Both the position numbers and the translations under genes were made by a program. From assembly GCF_003860525.1 (NCBI RefSeq), contig NZ_CP034161.1, positions 1,426,001-1,490,000 of the forward strand: a stretch of DNA of 64,000 bases, in the 5' to 3' direction. The stretch comes from Epilithonimonas vandammei. Its GTDB lineage: Bacteria; Bacteroidota; Bacteroidia; Flavobacteriales; Weeksellaceae. The notes beneath the pieces are model-generated. The model did not search any database. It saw only the letters and a program-made list of their open reading frames with translations, and was not told the DNA's origin. This document shows, one piece after another, positions 34,542 through 43,614 of the stretch (position 1 is the stretch's first letter; each line of letters begins with the position of its first letter).

Positions 34542-34684
34542 TTATCGCAAAGGCGCAAAATGGAATAAAACTAAATGCTTTAAGGCACAAAGTCTTAACT
34601 TCGTTAAAGTGAGATAAATTGAAAATTTATCCTTTGCGACTCTGAGAAGTATTATAAATAAAATTTTTGCGACTTTGCGTTTAA
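34542..34684. repeat. Intergenic inverted repeat, CGCAAAG type
   Basis: Left arm TTATCGCAAAGGCGCAAAAT (34542-34561) and right arm ATTTTTGCGACTTTGCGTTT (about 34663-34683) are mostly complementary. It lies between the convergent argH and Lrp genes and may act as a transcription barrier. Confidence 0.7.
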
Positions 34685-34692
34685 GATAAATT

Positions 34693-35154
34693 TTAATCCA
34701 ACTTAAACTTAGTCGTCTTTTTAACTTCGGCAAGAACAATAGAACTGTGATATTGCCCGATGTTAGGACCGTTGGAGATTATATTGACCGTAAAATTATT
34801 GTACGAATTGATATCACTCGCAAGAATTTTCAACATATAATCATATTCGCCGGAAAGACTGATGATTTCCTGTACTTCATCATATTTGGAAATATAATCT
34901 TCGAATTCTTTAAGTGTTTTTTGAGATTGTTCTTTCAGACGAATATTGCAATAAACCACGATGTTAATGCCGAGTTTTTCTCGGTTCAAAATCGCAACAT
35001 ATTTTTCTACGACACCTTGTTTTTCAAGGTTTTTGATGCGTTCGTAAGTTGGAGTAAAAGTCAGTCCGATTTTTTCAGAAATTTCTTTTACAGATAGCGT
35101 AGAATCCTCTTGTAGAAGCGAAAGTATTAATTTGTCTTTTTTATCCAATCCCAT
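34693..35154 (-). CDS. Lrp/AsnC-family transcriptional regulator
   Basis: A 153-residue regulator with an N-terminal winged helix (DKLILSLLQEDSTLSVKEIS, IGLTFTPTYERIKNLEKQG) and a C-terminal RAM/AsnC effector domain (ISLSGEYDYMLKILASDINS). The fold binds amino acids and forms octamers. It sits between argH and pyrB and is divergent from pyrB, so control of arginine or pyrimidine genes is plausible. No operator could be assigned. The effector is unknown. Confidence 0.9.
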   Translation of the reverse strand: MGLDKKDKLILSLLQEDSTLSVKEISEKIGLTFTPTYERIKNLEKQGVVEKYVAILNREKLGINIVVYCNIRLKEQSQKTLKEFEDYISKYDEVQEIISLSGEYDYMLKILASDINSYNNFTVNIISNGPNIGQYHSSIVLAEVKKTTKFKLD

Positions 35155-35274
35155 AATGGCAAATCATTCTTTCAAAAGTAAAGAAAATTTTTGATTGTAA
35201 AAATTTTAGAGCAGAAGTTCATTCATATAACATAAAAAATTATGAATAAGATTTCATAATATAGAAAATATTGG

Positions 35275-35282
35275 TATCTTTG
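35275..35282 (+). promoter_or_regulatory. -7 element (TATCTTTG) of the pyrB transcription unit
   Basis: TATCTTTG fits TAnnTTTG. The transcript would start near 35288, at the beginning of the short leader ORF and about 115 nt before pyrB. Confidence 0.6.
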
Positions 35283-35288
35283 CACCCA

Positions 35289-35363
35289 ATGAATCTGGTA
35301 CAGAATTTAGCGATAACAACAATTGGCAAATTTGCCGACAACAACAATATTTTTTATATTTAA
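35289..35363 (+). CDS. Possible pyrB leader peptide (24 aa)
   Basis: A short frame starts ATGAATCTGGTACAG and ends at a TAA that overlaps the base of the following terminator hairpin. Its last codons are T-rich (AATATTTTTTATATT). This layout matches pyrBI attenuators: a leader peptide with a U-rich pausing stretch just before a terminator. The ATG lies only 6 bp after the -7 element, so translation would be leaderless or nearly so. The peptide has no known relatives that I can name. Confidence 0.45.
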   Translation: MNLVQNLAITTIGKFADNNNIFYI

Positions 35364-35390
35364 CGAAGTCTTTTAGGCTTCGTTTTTTTT
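35363..35390 (+). terminator. Attenuator hairpin before pyrB
   Basis: CGAAGTC pairs with GGCTTCG (one G-U) around TTTTA, followed by eight Ts. It lies 18 bp before the pyrB ATG and downstream of the promoter, so it must be read through for pyrB expression. Confidence 0.8.
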
Positions 35391-35407
35391 ATTTAAAAAT
35401 TTGAATT

Positions 35408-36310
35408 ATGATTAAGCTTTCACGCACATCTACAGAAAGTATAGAGAAAATTTTGCAAGAAGCGCAGCAGTTTGCAGATGGAAAAATCAGCAAAATTGAA
35501 GGCGATGTTTTCGCCGCGAACCTGTTTTTTGAGAATAGCACGAGAACTAAAACAAGTTTTGAAGTTGCCGAAAAGAAATTAGGACTTAAAGTTATCGATT
35601 TCGAAGCTGATAAAAGTTCCATTGCAAAAGGCGAAACACTTTTGGATACGATTAAAACTCTGGAAGCTATTGGCGTAGAAGTCGCTGCAATCAGACATTC
35701 GGAAACACGTTATTATGACGCATTGAAAGATACTAAATTAAGTATCGTAAATGCAGGTGACGGAACGGGACATCATCCTTCGCAAGCCATTTTGGATGCA
35801 ATGACAATCATTCAGGAATTTGGAAAGATTGAAGGTCTTAAAATCGGAATCGTAGGTGATGTAAAGCACAGTCGAGTTGCGAACTCTGATGCAGGCTTAT
35901 TCAGAAGATTAGGAGCGAAAGTTTATTTCTCCGGACCAGAATTTTGGTTTGACGAAGGAATGTTGGTGAACGGAACTTATATGCAGTTTGATGATTTGGT
36001 AAAGGAAGTTGACGTTTTGATTTTATTAAGAATCCAGCACGAGCGTCACGAGAAAAGCTTCAATTTCAAATCGGAAGATTATCTGAAGAAATTTGGATTG
36101 ACAAAAGAACGTGAAGCGAAAATGAAACCAACATCCATTATTATGCATCCGGCGCCAATCAATAGAGGTGTGGAAATTGATTCAGAATTGGTTGAATGCG
36201 AAAGGTCGAGAATTTTCAAACAAATGCAGAACGGCGTTTTTGCGAGAATGGCAATCCTTAAATATGATTTAGAAAATAGAGGATTCAAATTCATCGACTC
36301 CAAAAATTAA
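35408..36310 (+). CDS. pyrB: Aspartate carbamoyltransferase catalytic subunit
   Basis: PyrB joins carbamoyl phosphate and aspartate in the first committed step of pyrimidine synthesis. 300 residues, with FFENSTRTKTSFEVAEKKLG (carbamoyl phosphate loop), HPSQAILDAMTI, and the aspartate-domain segment IMHPAPINRGVEI. No pyrI gene follows, so the enzyme probably works as a trimer without the regulatory subunit. Expression is likely set by the upstream attenuator. A terminator follows 10 bp after its stop codon. Confidence 0.95.
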   Translation: MIKLSRTSTESIEKILQEAQQFADGKISKIEGDVFAANLFFENSTRTKTSFEVAEKKLGLKVIDFEADKSSIAKGETLLDTIKTLEAIGVEVAAIRHSETRYYDALKDTKLSIVNAGDGTGHHPSQAILDAMTIIQEFGKIEGLKIGIVGDVKHSRVANSDAGLFRRLGAKVYFSGPEFWFDEGMLVNGTYMQFDDLVKEVDVLILLRIQHERHEKSFNFKSEDYLKKFGLTKEREAKMKPTSIIMHPAPINRGVEIDSELVECERSRIFKQMQNGVFARMAILKYDLENRGFKFIDSKN

Positions 36311-36320
36311 AATATTTATT

Positions 36321-36344
36321 CACGCTTTCGGGCGTGTTTTTTTT
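36321..36344 (+). terminator. Terminator after pyrB
   Basis: CACGC and GCGTG pair around a 6-nt loop, with eight Ts behind. Confidence 0.85.
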
Positions 36345-36350
36345 GAGATA

Positions 36351-36439
36351 AAAAGTCCGATGTCAGAAGTCTGATGACAGAGGATGAAATAAATAATAAT
36401 AAAACTTCGGACTTCGGGCTTCCGTCTTCCGACTTAAAA
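36351..36439. repeat. Imperfect inverted repeat upstream of carA
   Basis: The left side AAAAGTCCGATGTCAGAAGT and the right side ACTTCGGACTTCGGGCTTCC (running into CTTCCGACTT) are partly complementary and built from repeated AAGTC/GACTT units. An ATG at 36374 would read through it. The real carA start is taken as 36446. Confidence 0.55.
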
Positions 36440-36445
36440 GTAAAA

Positions 36446-37519
36446 ATGAAAAAGAAGTTAATATTAGAATCCGGCGAAGTTTTTTACGGAACGGGATTCG
36501 GAGCAGAGCAGGATACTGCCGGAGAAGTAGTTTTCAACACGGGAATGACGGGTTATCAGGAATTGATTTCCGACCCAAGTTATTGCGGACAAATCGTTTG
36601 TATGACATATCCTTTGATTGGAAATTACGGAATTAATCGTGACGATTACGAAAGCATCGAACCTGCAATCAAAGGTTTGATTGTAAAAGAATTGTGTGAT
36701 TTGCCTTCCAATTTCAGGACACAGATGACTTTGGACGAATTATTCCAAAAGAAAAATCTTTCAGGAATCTCAGGAATCGATACTAGAAGATTGACAAGAA
36801 TTCTTAGAAACAAAGGTGTTGAAAAAGGAAAAATCGTAAACGCAGACGCAGATGAAAAAGCTGTAATCGAAGAGCTAAAAGCAACTCAATTTCCAACAAA
36901 TCAAGTAGAGCAGGTCTCCACAAAAACATCTTATGCAAGTCCGGGAAGAGGTTTTAAAGTGGTTTTGGTGGATTTCGGTTCCAAATTGGGAATCATCCGC
37001 GAATTGTCTCAAAGAAATTGTGACATCATCGTAGTTTCTCACGACACAACGGCAGAAGAAATTCTACTAATGGATCCAGACGGAATAATGCTTTCCAACG
37101 GCCCTGGCGACCCGGAAGATAATGCGGAAGCTTTGGTAATGATTCAGAAATTGCTAGGAAAAGTTCCAATTTTTGGGATTTGTTTGGGGCATCAATTGAT
37201 TGGTTTGGCTTGTGGCGCAAAAACTTACAAACTAAAATTCGGACACAGAGGTGGAAATCATCCGGTTTTGGATTTGGAGAAAAATAAAGTTGCCATCACT
37301 TCTCAGAATCACGGTTATGCGATTGACCAAGAATCTTTGAAAAATACAGATTTAGTAGAAACTCACATCGCTTTGAATGACCGAACAAACGAAGGTGTAA
37401 AACACAAGATTCATCCTTGTTTTTCAGTTCAATATCACCCAGAAGCAAGTCCAGGCCCGGAAGATGCGAATTATCTTTTTGATAATTTTATTGAGTTAAT
37501 GGAAGATTTCAAAAAGTAG
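36446..37519 (+). CDS. carA: Carbamoyl-phosphate synthase small subunit
   Basis: CarA supplies ammonia from glutamine to CarB. The 357-residue protein starts KKKLILESGEVFYG, a standard N-terminus, which fixes the start at 36446. The N-terminal CPSase domain has NTGMTGYQELISDPSY. The class-I amidotransferase domain has the nucleophile Cys in FGICLGHQLIGLA and the His/Glu pair in SVQYHPEASPGPEDA. It lies between pyrB and carB and serves both pyrimidine and arginine synthesis. Confidence 0.95.
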   Translation: MKKKLILESGEVFYGTGFGAEQDTAGEVVFNTGMTGYQELISDPSYCGQIVCMTYPLIGNYGINRDDYESIEPAIKGLIVKELCDLPSNFRTQMTLDELFQKKNLSGISGIDTRRLTRILRNKGVEKGKIVNADADEKAVIEELKATQFPTNQVEQVSTKTSYASPGRGFKVVLVDFGSKLGIIRELSQRNCDIIVVSHDTTAEEILLMDPDGIMLSNGPGDPEDNAEALVMIQKLLGKVPIFGICLGHQLIGLACGAKTYKLKFGHRGGNHPVLDLEKNKVAITSQNHGYAIDQESLKNTDLVETHIALNDRTNEGVKHKIHPCFSVQYHPEASPGPEDANYLFDNFIELMEDFKK

Positions 37520-37533
37520 AATATTAATAATTT

Positions 37534-37641
37534 GGGCAGCTTAATCCGCCTTCCGCTCCCAATCTTTTTTGCAGACGATTTCAGTCTAAATAGAACTTGA
37601 GTCAAAGCAAAAAAGGATTTCCGCTCAAGTCGGGCTGCGAG
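37534..37641. repeat. Dispersed imperfect palindrome, copy 4 (intact)
   Basis: GGGCAGCTTAATCCGCCTTC, GCTCCCAATCTTTTTTGCAG, a loop, then GCAAAAAAGGATTTCCGCTC and CGGGCTGCGAG. It is the best match to the copy split by the IS110 element. It lies in the 220-bp carA-carB gap. Confidence 0.92.
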
Positions 37642-37739
37642 CAATTCGCTGTTAAAATAAGGAGGAAATATTAATTCGTAGGTGAAATCCTATGAAATGA
37701 AAAATAAATAAAATCGGTTTTCCGACATCTAATAAAAAA

Positions 37740-40700
37740 ATGAAAAGAACAGATATACAAACAATTTTAGTAATCGGCTCAGGTCCAATCATTATTGGTC
37801 AGGCGGCGGAATTTGATTATTCGGGGACACAGGCTTGCCTTTCGCTTAAGGAAGAAGGCTACAAAGTGATTTTGATTAATTCCAATCCAGCAACCATAAT
37901 GACGGATGTGGAGATTGCCGACAAAGTTTATATTGAACCGATTTCTTTGGAATTCGTTTCCAGAATCATCAGAAAAGAACGTCCAGATGCACTTCTTCCA
38001 ACTTTGGGAGGACAAACCGGACTGAATATGGCGGTTGAATTACAGAAATCCGGAATTCTTGAAGAATGTAAAGTGGAAGTTTTAGGAACAAAACTTTCAG
38101 CGATTAATCAGGCTGAAGACAGAGACCTTTTCCGAGAATTGATGCGTGAACTGAACGAACCAGTTCCAGAATCTGACATTGTAACGACTGTTGAAGGTGC
38201 TTTGGATTTTGCTGATAATTTAGGTTATCCGGTAATTGTTCGTCCTGCATTTACAATGGGAGGAACCGGTGGCGGAATTGCTTCCAACGAAACTGAACTT
38301 CGTGAAATCGCTGAATTGGGATTGAAACATTCACCAGTAACACAATGTTTGATTGAAAGGTCAATCGCTGGTTTCAAAGAAATTGAATACGAGGTAATGC
38401 GAGATTCCAACGACAACGCTATCGTTGTTTGTAATATGGAAAACATCGACCCGGTTGGTGTTCACACAGGAGATTCGATTGTAGTGGCGCCTTCGCAGAC
38501 ATTGTCTGACAGAGAATATCAGTTACTGAGAAATGCTTCTTTGAAGATTATTAGAGCTTTAGGAATCGAAGGTGGATGTAATGTTCAGTTGGCATTAGAC
38601 CCGCATTCATTCAATTATTATATCATCGAGGTTAATCCTAGAGTGTCGCGTTCATCGGCTTTGGCAAGTAAAGCAACGGGTTATCCAATTGCAAAAATCG
38701 CGGCAAAAATCGCAGTTGGATTAACATTGGACGAAATCAAAAATCCGGTTACAGGAACTTCTTACGCTTGTTTCGAACCTGCTTTGGATTATGTGGTGAC
38801 TAAGTTCCCAAGATTCCCTTTCGATAAATTTGAAACGGCAGACAGAAGATTGTCAACGCAGATGAAAGCAACAGGAGAAGTAATGGCAATCGGAAGAAAC
38901 TTCGAAGAGTCTTTGCAAAAAGCCATCCGTTCTTTGGAAACTGGGATTCGTCATTTAGGATTAAAGAAAAAACAAGCCGACCTTTTATTTGCTGAAGAAA
39001 CCGAAGGTTCGACGAATGAAATGAGTCAAATCGAAAGAAGAATCCGGGTTTGTGATGACGAAAGATTATTCATTATCGGAGATGCTTTACGAAGAGGTTA
39101 CGATTGGGAACAGATTGTGGAATGGAGCAAAATTGATAAGTTCTTCATCTGGAAAATCAAAAAACTGATTGATTTCGAAACGACAATCAAGGAAAATAAA
39201 TTCAACAAAGACATTCTTATCGAAGCTAAGAAATTAGGTTTCGCAGATTTGAATATCGCACATCTTTGGGAAACGACTCAGAAAGAAGTGTTCCAGTTCC
39301 GAAAAGACAACGGAATAATGCCGGTTTACAAAATGGTGGATACTTGTGCCGCCGAATTCGAATCGGAAACGCCTTATTTCTATGGAACTTACGAAGAAGA
39401 AAATGAAAGCGTAGTTTCTGAAAAAGAAAAAATCATCGTTTTGGGTTCTGGACCTATCAGAATCGGTCAAGGTGTTGAGTTCGATTATGCTACGGTACAT
39501 TCGGTTTGGGCGATTCAGCAGATGGGTTACGAGGCAATTATCATCAATTCGAATCCTGAAACAGTTTCTACAGACTTTTCGATTTCGGATAAATTATATT
39601 TCGAACCTTTGGCAGAAGAAGACGTGATGAACATCATCGAACTTGAAAAACCAAAAGGCGTTGTAGTTCAATTCGGAGGACAAACAGCGATTAATTTAGC
39701 CGATAAATTAGCCGCTTACGGTGTTCAGATTTTGGGAACTTCTCTTGAAGATTTGGATAGAGCTGAGAACAGAGATAAATTTGAAAAAGCACTTCAAGAT
39801 TTAGGGATTCCACAACCGCTTGGGAAAACTTCGACTTCAAAAGAAGAAGCGATTGTAATTGCCAACGAAATTGGTTACCCGGTTTTGGTTCGTCCAAGTT
39901 ATGTTTTGGGAGGTCGTGCGATGGAAATCGTTTATAACGAGAAAGAACTCGCTCATTATATGGAAAATGCGGTGGATGCAAGTCCGGAACATCCGGTTCT
40001 GATTGACCGTTACTTGACAGGAAAAGAAGTGGAGGTGGATGCGATTTCTGACGGAGAAACGGTTGTGATTCCGGGAATTATGGAACACATCGAAAGAGCT
40101 GGTGTTCATTCCGGAGATTCGATTGCAGTTTATCCGCCTCAGACTTTGACGGAGACTCAAATCAAAACATTAGAAGATTATACTCAGAGATTAGCAAAAG
40201 GATTGAATGTCATTGGATTAATGAATATTCAATACGTAATTTCGGGAGGAGAAGTTTTTGTAATCGAAGTGAATCCGCGTTCGTCCAGAACAGTTCCTTT
40301 CTTATCGAAAATCACTGATGTTCCAATGGCGAATCTGGCAACAAAAGCGATTCTTGGAACAAAACTAAAAGACCTTGGTTACCAATCAGGTTTGGTTCCG
40401 AATAAAGAAGGAATCTTCGTAAAAGTTCCGGTTTTCTCTTTCAGTAAATTGACGAAAGTTGATATCCAATTAGGACCTGAAATGAAATCAACAGGAGAAG
40501 TAATGGGGAAAGATTCTACCTTCGAAAAAGCTTTGTATAAAGGATTAATTGGAGCTGGAAGAAAAGTTCCAACGCACGGTTCTATCTTGTTTACGGTATC
40601 AGATTCAGATAAGGAAGAAGCTTCTTTGTTGGCAAAAAGATTTCAAGAAGCCGGTTTCAGAATCTGGGCAACAGAAGGAACGGCGAAATACTTTGAGGAG

Positions 40701-40949
40701 AAAGGAATCCATACGAAAATCGGTTATAAAATTGGAGAAGAAGATGTCAACTTAATTGATTTGATTCAGAAAGGAAAAGTACAATACGTTGTAAACACAA
40801 CTACGAAAGGAAAACAAGCCGAAAGAGACGGTTTCCAAATCCGAAGAATGTCAGTAGAAAACGGTGTTCCTTGTCTGACATCAATGGATACAGTTGAAGC
40901 CATTCTGAAAGTGATTGAAAGTATGAGTTTCAAGATGGAGACGATGTAG
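37740..40949 (+). CDS. carB: Carbamoyl-phosphate synthase large subunit
   Basis: CarB makes carbamoyl phosphate from bicarbonate, ammonia and two ATP. At 1,069 residues it is full length, with two homologous ATP-grasp halves. The first starts at [19 protein letters not shown]. The second starts near residue 565 at [18 protein letters not shown]. The lid/binding segments [16 protein letters not shown] and [16 protein letters not shown], plus [17 protein letters not shown] and [17 protein letters not shown], are present. The C-terminal allosteric MGS-like domain follows (about 940-1069). It is last in the pyrB-carA-carB series. Confidence 0.97.
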   Translation: MKRTDIQTILVIGSGPIIIGQAAEFDYSGTQACLSLKEEGYKVILINSNPATIMTDVEIADKVYIEPISLEFVSRIIRKERPDALLPTLGGQTGLNMAVELQKSGILEECKVEVLGTKLSAINQAEDRDLFRELMRELNEPVPESDIVTTVEGALDFADNLGYPVIVRPAFTMGGTGGGIASNETELREIAELGLKHSPVTQCLIERSIAGFKEIEYEVMRDSNDNAIVVCNMENIDPVGVHTGDSIVVAPSQTLSDREYQLLRNASLKIIRALGIEGGCNVQLALDPHSFNYYIIEVNPRVSRSSALASKATGYPIAKIAAKIAVGLTLDEIKNPVTGTSYACFEPALDYVVTKFPRFPFDKFETADRRLSTQMKATGEVMAIGRNFEESLQKAIRSLETGIRHLGLKKKQADLLFAEETEGSTNEMSQIERRIRVCDDERLFIIGDALRRGYDWEQIVEWSKIDKFFIWKIKKLIDFETTIKENKFNKDILIEAKKLGFADLNIAHLWETTQKEVFQFRKDNGIMPVYKMVDTCAAEFESETPYFYGTYEEENESVVSEKEKIIVLGSGPIRIGQGVEFDYATVHSVWAIQQMGYEAIIINSNPETVSTDFSISDKLYFEPLAEEDVMNIIELEKPKGVVVQFGGQTAINLADKLAAYGVQILGTSLEDLDRAENRDKFEKALQDLGIPQPLGKTSTSKEEAIVIANEIGYPVLVRPSYVLGGRAMEIVYNEKELAHYMENAVDASPEHPVLIDRYLTGKEVEVDAISDGETVVIPGIMEHIERAGVHSGDSIAVYPPQTLTETQIKTLEDYTQRLAKGLNVIGLMNIQYVISGGEVFVIEVNPRSSRTVPFLSKITDVPMANLATKAILGTKLKDLGYQSGLVPNKEGIFVKVPVFSFSKLTKVDIQLGPEMKSTGEVMGKDSTFEKALYKGLIGAGRKVPTHGSILFTVSDSDKEEASLLAKRFQEAGFRIWATEGTAKYFEEKGIHTKIGYKIGEEDVNLIDLIQKGKVQYVVNTTTKGKQAERDGFQIRRMSVENGVPCLTSMDTVEAILKVIESMSFKMETM

Positions 40950-40953
40950 ACAA

Positions 40954-41024
40954 TTTGTCAAAGTTCCAAATCTTTGACAAAGTTTTCAAAATAGAAAAGC
41001 GAAAGGTAATTCTTTCGCTTTTTT
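40954..41024. terminator. Two consecutive hairpins between carB and the toxin gene
   Basis: The first has TTTGTCAAAG (40954-40963) paired with CTTTGACAAA (40972-40981). The second has AAAAGCGAAAG (40995-41005) paired with CTTTCGCTTTT (41012-41022), followed by Ts. The second can terminate from both sides and reaches the toxin stop codon. Confidence 0.85.
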
Positions 41025-41317
41025 TATGGATATTTTTCAGGATTTTGAGAAGTGTGAAAAACTCTTGCAATCAAAATAATATTTTCTTTTTTGTCAACAG
41101 AGAAAAATATTAAAAACGGATATTTTCCTAATGGTTTAGCTCGGAATTTTTCAAACCAAATTTTAAAATAAGGATTGTCAGAAATTATTTTTATTGATTT
41201 TCTAAAGTCCTTAATAAAATTATCTGCAACTTTTTTGCTTGCGTTTTCCCGATAATATAAATATGAATTTTCTAAGTCTAATTTTGCCTCATCAGAAATA
41301 ATGACTTTAAATGCCAT
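41024..41317 (-). CDS. RelE/ParE-family toxin
   Basis: A basic protein of about 97 residues starting MAFKVIISDEAKLDLENSYL, the usual ParE/RelE N-terminus. A helix pair (VADNFIKDFRKSIKIISDNP) follows, and the beta-sheet end contains PFLIFFSVDKKENIILIARV and FHTSQNPEKY. RelE/ParE toxins cut mRNA or poison gyrase; which applies cannot be told. The start overlaps the antitoxin end by 11 bp. Confidence 0.85.
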   Translation of the reverse strand: MAFKVIISDEAKLDLENSYLYYRENASKKVADNFIKDFRKSIKIISDNPYFKIWFEKFRAKPLGKYPFLIFFSVDKKENIILIARVFHTSQNPEKYP

Positions 41318-41552
41318 ATTTTTCACTCATTTCGTTCAGAAAAATATTGATTTCTGTATGTTCAGAATAAGGGCGTTCTTGTATTTTGGAAAGACTTTCT
41401 TTTTGCTCTTCTGAAAGTTCGAAATTAATATGTTCTTTATTCTCATCAATTTCAGATAAATAAGCCGAAATCCTTTCCAGGACTTCTTTTGGAACATTTT
41501 TTAATTGGTCTGTAATTTCTTGATAAAGCATTTGTTTAGAAATATCCATCAT
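41307..41552 (-). CDS. Antitoxin partner of the RelE/ParE toxin
   Basis: An acidic 81-residue protein upstream of, and overlapping, the toxin gene. The N-terminal half is helical (MLYQEITDQLKNVPKEVLER) and the C-terminal half is charged and probably unfolded until bound (ELSEEQKESLSKI). No classical HTH is obvious. The assignment rests on size, order and overlap with the toxin. Confidence 0.75.
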   Translation of the reverse strand: MMDISKQMLYQEITDQLKNVPKEVLERISAYLSEIDENKEHINFELSEEQKESLSKIQERPYSEHTEINIFLNEMSEKYGI

Positions 41553-41674
41553 TTATAATTTTATCAAAGTTAATAAAATGATTATAATATGATAATTTAA
41601 AATTGTACTTTTAAATCAAATAAAAATCTATGAAATCGCAGATTCACGAATTCCAAAACAAAAATAAATCTAAG

Positions 41675-41980
41675 ATGAGTAAAGCATCATACATTTTATC
41701 TTTAGGACTTTTCTCAACATTACTATTCTCTTGCGCAACTGTTCACGATAGATTACAAACGGGAACAATCGTAAAAGACTGCACGGGAACTTACCTCAGA
41801 GTTGGAGAAAACGAAGATTATCTAATTTGTAATTCCGAAATTCTGGAAGCTAAAAAAGAGGGCGAAAAAGTATCTGTAGTTTATGATTACACTAAAGAAT
41901 GCAAGGAAAGAGATGGCAAAATTATGTGTATGATGTATCACGAGAACAAAGGAATGATAAGAGTCAAAAGTGTAAAATAA
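41675..41980 (+). CDS. Small lipoprotein of unknown function
   Basis: About 101 residues from MSKASYILSLGLFSTLLFSC, a lipoprotein signal with lipobox LFSC and acylated Cys followed by ATVHDRL. The mature part has four further Cys residues (DCTGTY, ICNSE, KECKERDGKIMCMM), possibly two disulfides. The frame extends upstream to 41630, but the lipobox favours 41675. Function unknown. A terminator follows directly. Confidence 0.75.
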   Translation: MSKASYILSLGLFSTLLFSCATVHDRLQTGTIVKDCTGTYLRVGENEDYLICNSEILEAKKEGEKVSVVYDYTKECKERDGKIMCMMYHENKGMIRVKSVK

Positions 41981-41985
41981 ACCAA

Positions 41986-42013
41986 AACGCCTCATCAATC
42001 GATGAGGTGTTTT
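41986..42013 (+). terminator. Terminator after the lipoprotein gene
   Basis: AACGCCTCATC pairs with GATGAGGTGTT around AATC (with one mismatch/wobble), then Ts. Confidence 0.85.
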
Positions 42014-42449
42014 TTATTGAATTGTGTAATCCTTTTTGACAATCTAATAATGTCCAAAATCAAAATTATATCTATTGGTTTGGTTTGTAATGAGATTTTT
42101 TCTTTAATGAATTTGTGATGGAGAATCTCTTATAGCAGGTAAATTATTTTAATTTTTCAAAAAATTGATAATTATCTTCGCTAATTTAAGAACTTTCTGT
42201 GGTTTTTTTTCAGTATAGATTGTATTTCTAAAAAATTGAATAGATTTTTGGTAAGGATTTCCACCAATTCTTTAGCATTTATATAATCATATTTTGCGTT
42301 TTATATGATAAATATTTTCGGAATATCAATTGAAAATAATTTTTGCTAAACCCAAAAGTCACAATATTTTATGATGATTTATTTTTGAAATTAATAATAA
42401 ATTGAGTGACAAATTAGTTATCTTTAAAAACGTTCAAAACAAAATAACT
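42014..42449. other. AT-rich region without a gene
   Basis: About 435 bp, very AT-rich, upstream of the ABC ATPase gene. TATCTTTA (about 42419) is a weak -7-like match that would place the start of transcription just before the ATG at 42450. No repeat or convincing ORF was seen. Confidence 0.5.
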
Positions 42450-43601
42450 ATGACGAAACATCAACAGAGAGTGAAAGCCGTTTTTCACTTTTTTGATAAT
42501 AAAGATACAGTTCTAGGTTTCCGAAAATTGCTGGATTGTGCGATGGATACTCAGGATATGACTATCTATAAAACAGCTATCGAATTGACGGATTGGAAAG
42601 AGAAAAATCCTGAAAAATCCGATGAGCTCATTGAAAAATGCAAGGTTTTTCTTGGTGAAATAGAGAAAATAGAAGTCAAGGAATATCCCACGGATATCGC
42701 AGTTCTAACAGCAATAAATATCCAAAAATCTTATGGAACCAATCGTTTTTCGCTCGGCCCGGTTTCTTTGGAAATCAAAAAGGGACAAGTTTACGGTTTG
42801 GTGGGCGAAAATGGAAATGGGAAAACGACGTTGTTGAGGATTTTAGCTAAAGAAATTTCGCATAATCAAGGTGAGCTGAATTACAAATTTGATGAGACGC
42901 CCAAAGATGAATTTGAGTTGCGAACCAAGTTGGTTTATATTCCTCAAAGAACCGAAAAATGGTACGGAAGTCTGAAGGATAATCTGAAATTTGTCTTGGC
43001 AAGTTATGGCGTAAAACCTGAAGAAAACGAAACCAGAACGCTGATGATGATTGCCCGTCTTGGACTTTGGAATTACAAACATCTGAAATGGAACGAACTT
43101 TCTTCCGGTTACAAAATGCGTTTTGAACTGGCGAGAACACTTCTTAGAAAACCTGAAATTCTTTTGCTAGATGAACCTTTGGCGAATTTGGATGTACTCG
43201 CTCAGCAAGTGATTTTGGAAGATTTGAAAGCGATTTCCAATTCAGTGAATAATCCGATTGCATTGATTCTGAGTTCACAACAATTGTACGAAGTAGAGAA
43301 AATATCGGATAAAGTGATTTTTCTAAAAAATGGAAAATATCAAGACAACGAAATCAAACCTGAAGCCGAAAATCAAAATCTGATTGTAGAAATTGATACC
43401 GACAATTCCAGAGAAGAATTATTGCAGGTTTTACAGCCATTCAAACTCGAAAAGTTGAATTTCAATGGTGGAATTTTCGTAGCTTATTTCAGTCCAGAAA
43501 CTGAGTTTTCTTCTGTTTTATCAACACTTGGAAATTCGAAAATACATGTGACCTACATTCGTAATATTTCATCTTCTACACGTCGTTTCTTCGTGGAATA
43601 A
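42450..43601 (+). CDS. ABC transporter ATP-binding protein
   Basis: About 383 residues. An N-terminal helical region of about 90 residues (MTKHQQRVKAVFHFFDNKDT onward) precedes the ABC domain. The domain has Walker A GLVGENGNGKTTLL, signature LSSGYKMRFELAR, Walker B ILLLDEPLANLD and a following LILSSQQLYEVEKI switch (Gln in place of the usual His). A C-terminal regulatory-type region follows. The TTG at 42402 gives a longer frame, but the ATG at 42450 is preferred. The membrane protein gene 13 bp downstream is its likely partner. Substrate unknown. Confidence 0.85.
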   Translation: MTKHQQRVKAVFHFFDNKDTVLGFRKLLDCAMDTQDMTIYKTAIELTDWKEKNPEKSDELIEKCKVFLGEIEKIEVKEYPTDIAVLTAINIQKSYGTNRFSLGPVSLEIKKGQVYGLVGENGNGKTTLLRILAKEISHNQGELNYKFDETPKDEFELRTKLVYIPQRTEKWYGSLKDNLKFVLASYGVKPEENETRTLMMIARLGLWNYKHLKWNELSSGYKMRFELARTLLRKPEILLLDEPLANLDVLAQQVILEDLKAISNSVNNPIALILSSQQLYEVEKISDKVIFLKNGKYQDNEIKPEAENQNLIVEIDTDNSREELLQVLQPFKLEKLNFNGGIFVAYFSPETEFSSVLSTLGNSKIHVTYIRNISSSTRRFFVE

Positions 43602-43614
43602 AAACTCTTGACCA

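Noticed and set aside
36374..36445. Longer N-terminus of carA
   Set aside because: It reads through a repeat made of AAGTC/GACTT units. The family N-terminus begins at 36446.
42402..42449. TTG start of the ABC ATPase gene
   Set aside because: A rare start in a stretch that holds a -7-like box; the ATG at 42450 is simpler.
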